This document shows, piece by piece, positions 53,342 through 64,000 of a stretch of DNA of 64,000 nucleotides. Both the position numbers and the translations under genes were made by a program. The number at the start of each line of letters is the position of its first letter. Positions within the stretch are counted from its first letter, which is position 1. Under the pieces are notes generated by a model, which did not search any database, was not told the origin of the DNA, and saw nothing but the letters and a program-made list of their open reading frames with translations. The stretch is from Theocolax elegans. Its lineage: Eukaryota; Arthropoda; Insecta; Hymenoptera; Cerocephalidae. The DNA lies in contig CM047429.1 of NCBI GenBank assembly GCA_026168455.1, forward strand, positions 58,223,623 through 58,287,622. Reading direction: 5' to 3'.

Positions 53342-54158
53342 ACCTAACCTCAAACATTGAAAACTGCGCGACTTTCAGAATGACACTTACGAGTCTTACG
53401 ACTTACCTATGTACATAATCTATATATACCACTACACTAATAATATTAAAATGTGAAATCACCTAAACATGGATGTAGCAGGAGCATTACTTTGCAAATT
53501 GTCCATGTAGATAGCGCAAAATGAGCTTTTAATTCAACTTAATTAGATTTTATGATAACATTCTTTTTTTAAAAATATTTGTATAATTTGAATAAACCAT
53601 GTTTGTAAAGAAAACAAATAGTTATACTCAATTACTTAAATTATTAACATAAATAATTACTATAAATGAAGTACTTAAAATATTTTAAAAATAGTGTTCT
53701 TAAGGAAATTGGTGATGGGTAAAAACGAAAAGACTTTTTCTTGAACAAAGTTTATCTTAGTCTCCAAATAAAAATACAGTTTTGCTTAAATAAAATTTAA
53801 GTAATGTGTACTTATTACATACGAGAGACGCTGGCGCATTTTATGTTCTTTTCGATCGGAGAAATGACGATCGCTTAATAATATCCATATCCATATCTTG
53901 ACAATACAAAAGAGTTTTTTCGATTCGATGAATGTATACACATAATAAATACAGAAGAAACGTGACTTTTTTTCAATTAATTGTTTAGGATAGTATTGTT
54001 ATTATTTATTTACGTTTAGCGCATATCCTTAAAAGATCCTTATCTAGTGAGAATTCAGCTAGAAATTGTGTGGTTTACGAAAAATAAGATTACACAGCGC
54101 GCTAGCCATTTATTCTCCCTGCATCATCCCGAAGTCAGAAACCCTCGGACGCTGCTTT
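53342..54158. other. Parkin upstream region and Mi-2 3' UTR
   Basis: About 0.8 kb separates the parkin start codon from the inferred Mi-2 stop. Both genes run on the minus strand, so this stretch must hold the Mi-2 3' end and the parkin promoter. An AATAAA signal on the minus strand at 54,109-54,114 would end Mi-2 about 45 bases past the proposed stop. Further AT-rich hexamers lie near 54,000. No TATA box or other promoter element could be assigned with confidence. Confidence 0.5.
54109..54114 (-). terminator. Candidate Mi-2 polyadenylation signal
   Basis: AATAAA on the minus strand, shortly downstream of the proposed Mi-2 stop codon at 54,159-54,161. Confidence 0.4.

Positions 54159-64000
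<9,842 letters not shown>

Overview
The window looks like nuclear DNA from an insect, most likely a hymenopteran (ant, bee or wasp). The evidence is a very AT-rich background with scattered GC-rich islets and many short-period microsatellites, plus two recognisable multi-exon animal genes with short GT-AG introns. Their proteins match insect parkin and Mi-2. The species was not identified. No prokaryotic, viral or organellar features were seen, and no tRNA, rRNA or CRISPR.

Layout. Positions 1 to about 49,300 hold almost no coding sequence. The one exon I can support there is at 36,432-36,501 on the minus strand. It encodes a signal peptide, has a good Kozak context and ends at a phase-1 splice donor inside a large CpG-rich promoter island (about 36.4-37.8 kb). 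The DNA to its left is best read as the first intron of that minus-strand gene, at least 36 kb long and running out of the window. This intron carries a tandem duplication of a GC-rich islet (10,570-13,382), a 650-bp TTAA-flanked foldback element (17,976-18,628) and a textbook juxtaposed acceptor/donor (17,922/17,923) of the kind used in recursive splicing of giant introns.

Positions 49,345-53,341 hold a complete eight-exon parkin gene on the minus strand (499 residues). It encodes the Ubl-RING0-RING1-IBR-RING2 ubiquitin ligase of the PINK1 mitophagy pathway. Its last intron contains a 664-bp near-palindromic foldback element.

Positions 54,159-64,000 hold the 3' half of the Mi-2 (CHD3/4/5-type) nucleosome remodeller gene, also minus strand. 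It starts within the helicase C-terminal domain and continues to the protein end. Its 599-nt exon with helicase motif VI and the start of the DUF1087 region occurs three times, almost identical, with surrounding intron. The copies arose by two overlapping tandem duplications. The exon length is not a multiple of three, so only one copy can be spliced in per transcript, and the copy nearest the 3' end carries a 1-bp insertion that creates a stop. This triplicated exon is the most striking feature of the window. It is either a recent intragenic duplication or an assembly artefact. A 1.6-kb TIR-bearing, TA-flanked element lies in the same intron.

Parkin and Mi-2 lie head to tail about 0.8 kb apart. 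I see no functional link between them beyond adjacency.
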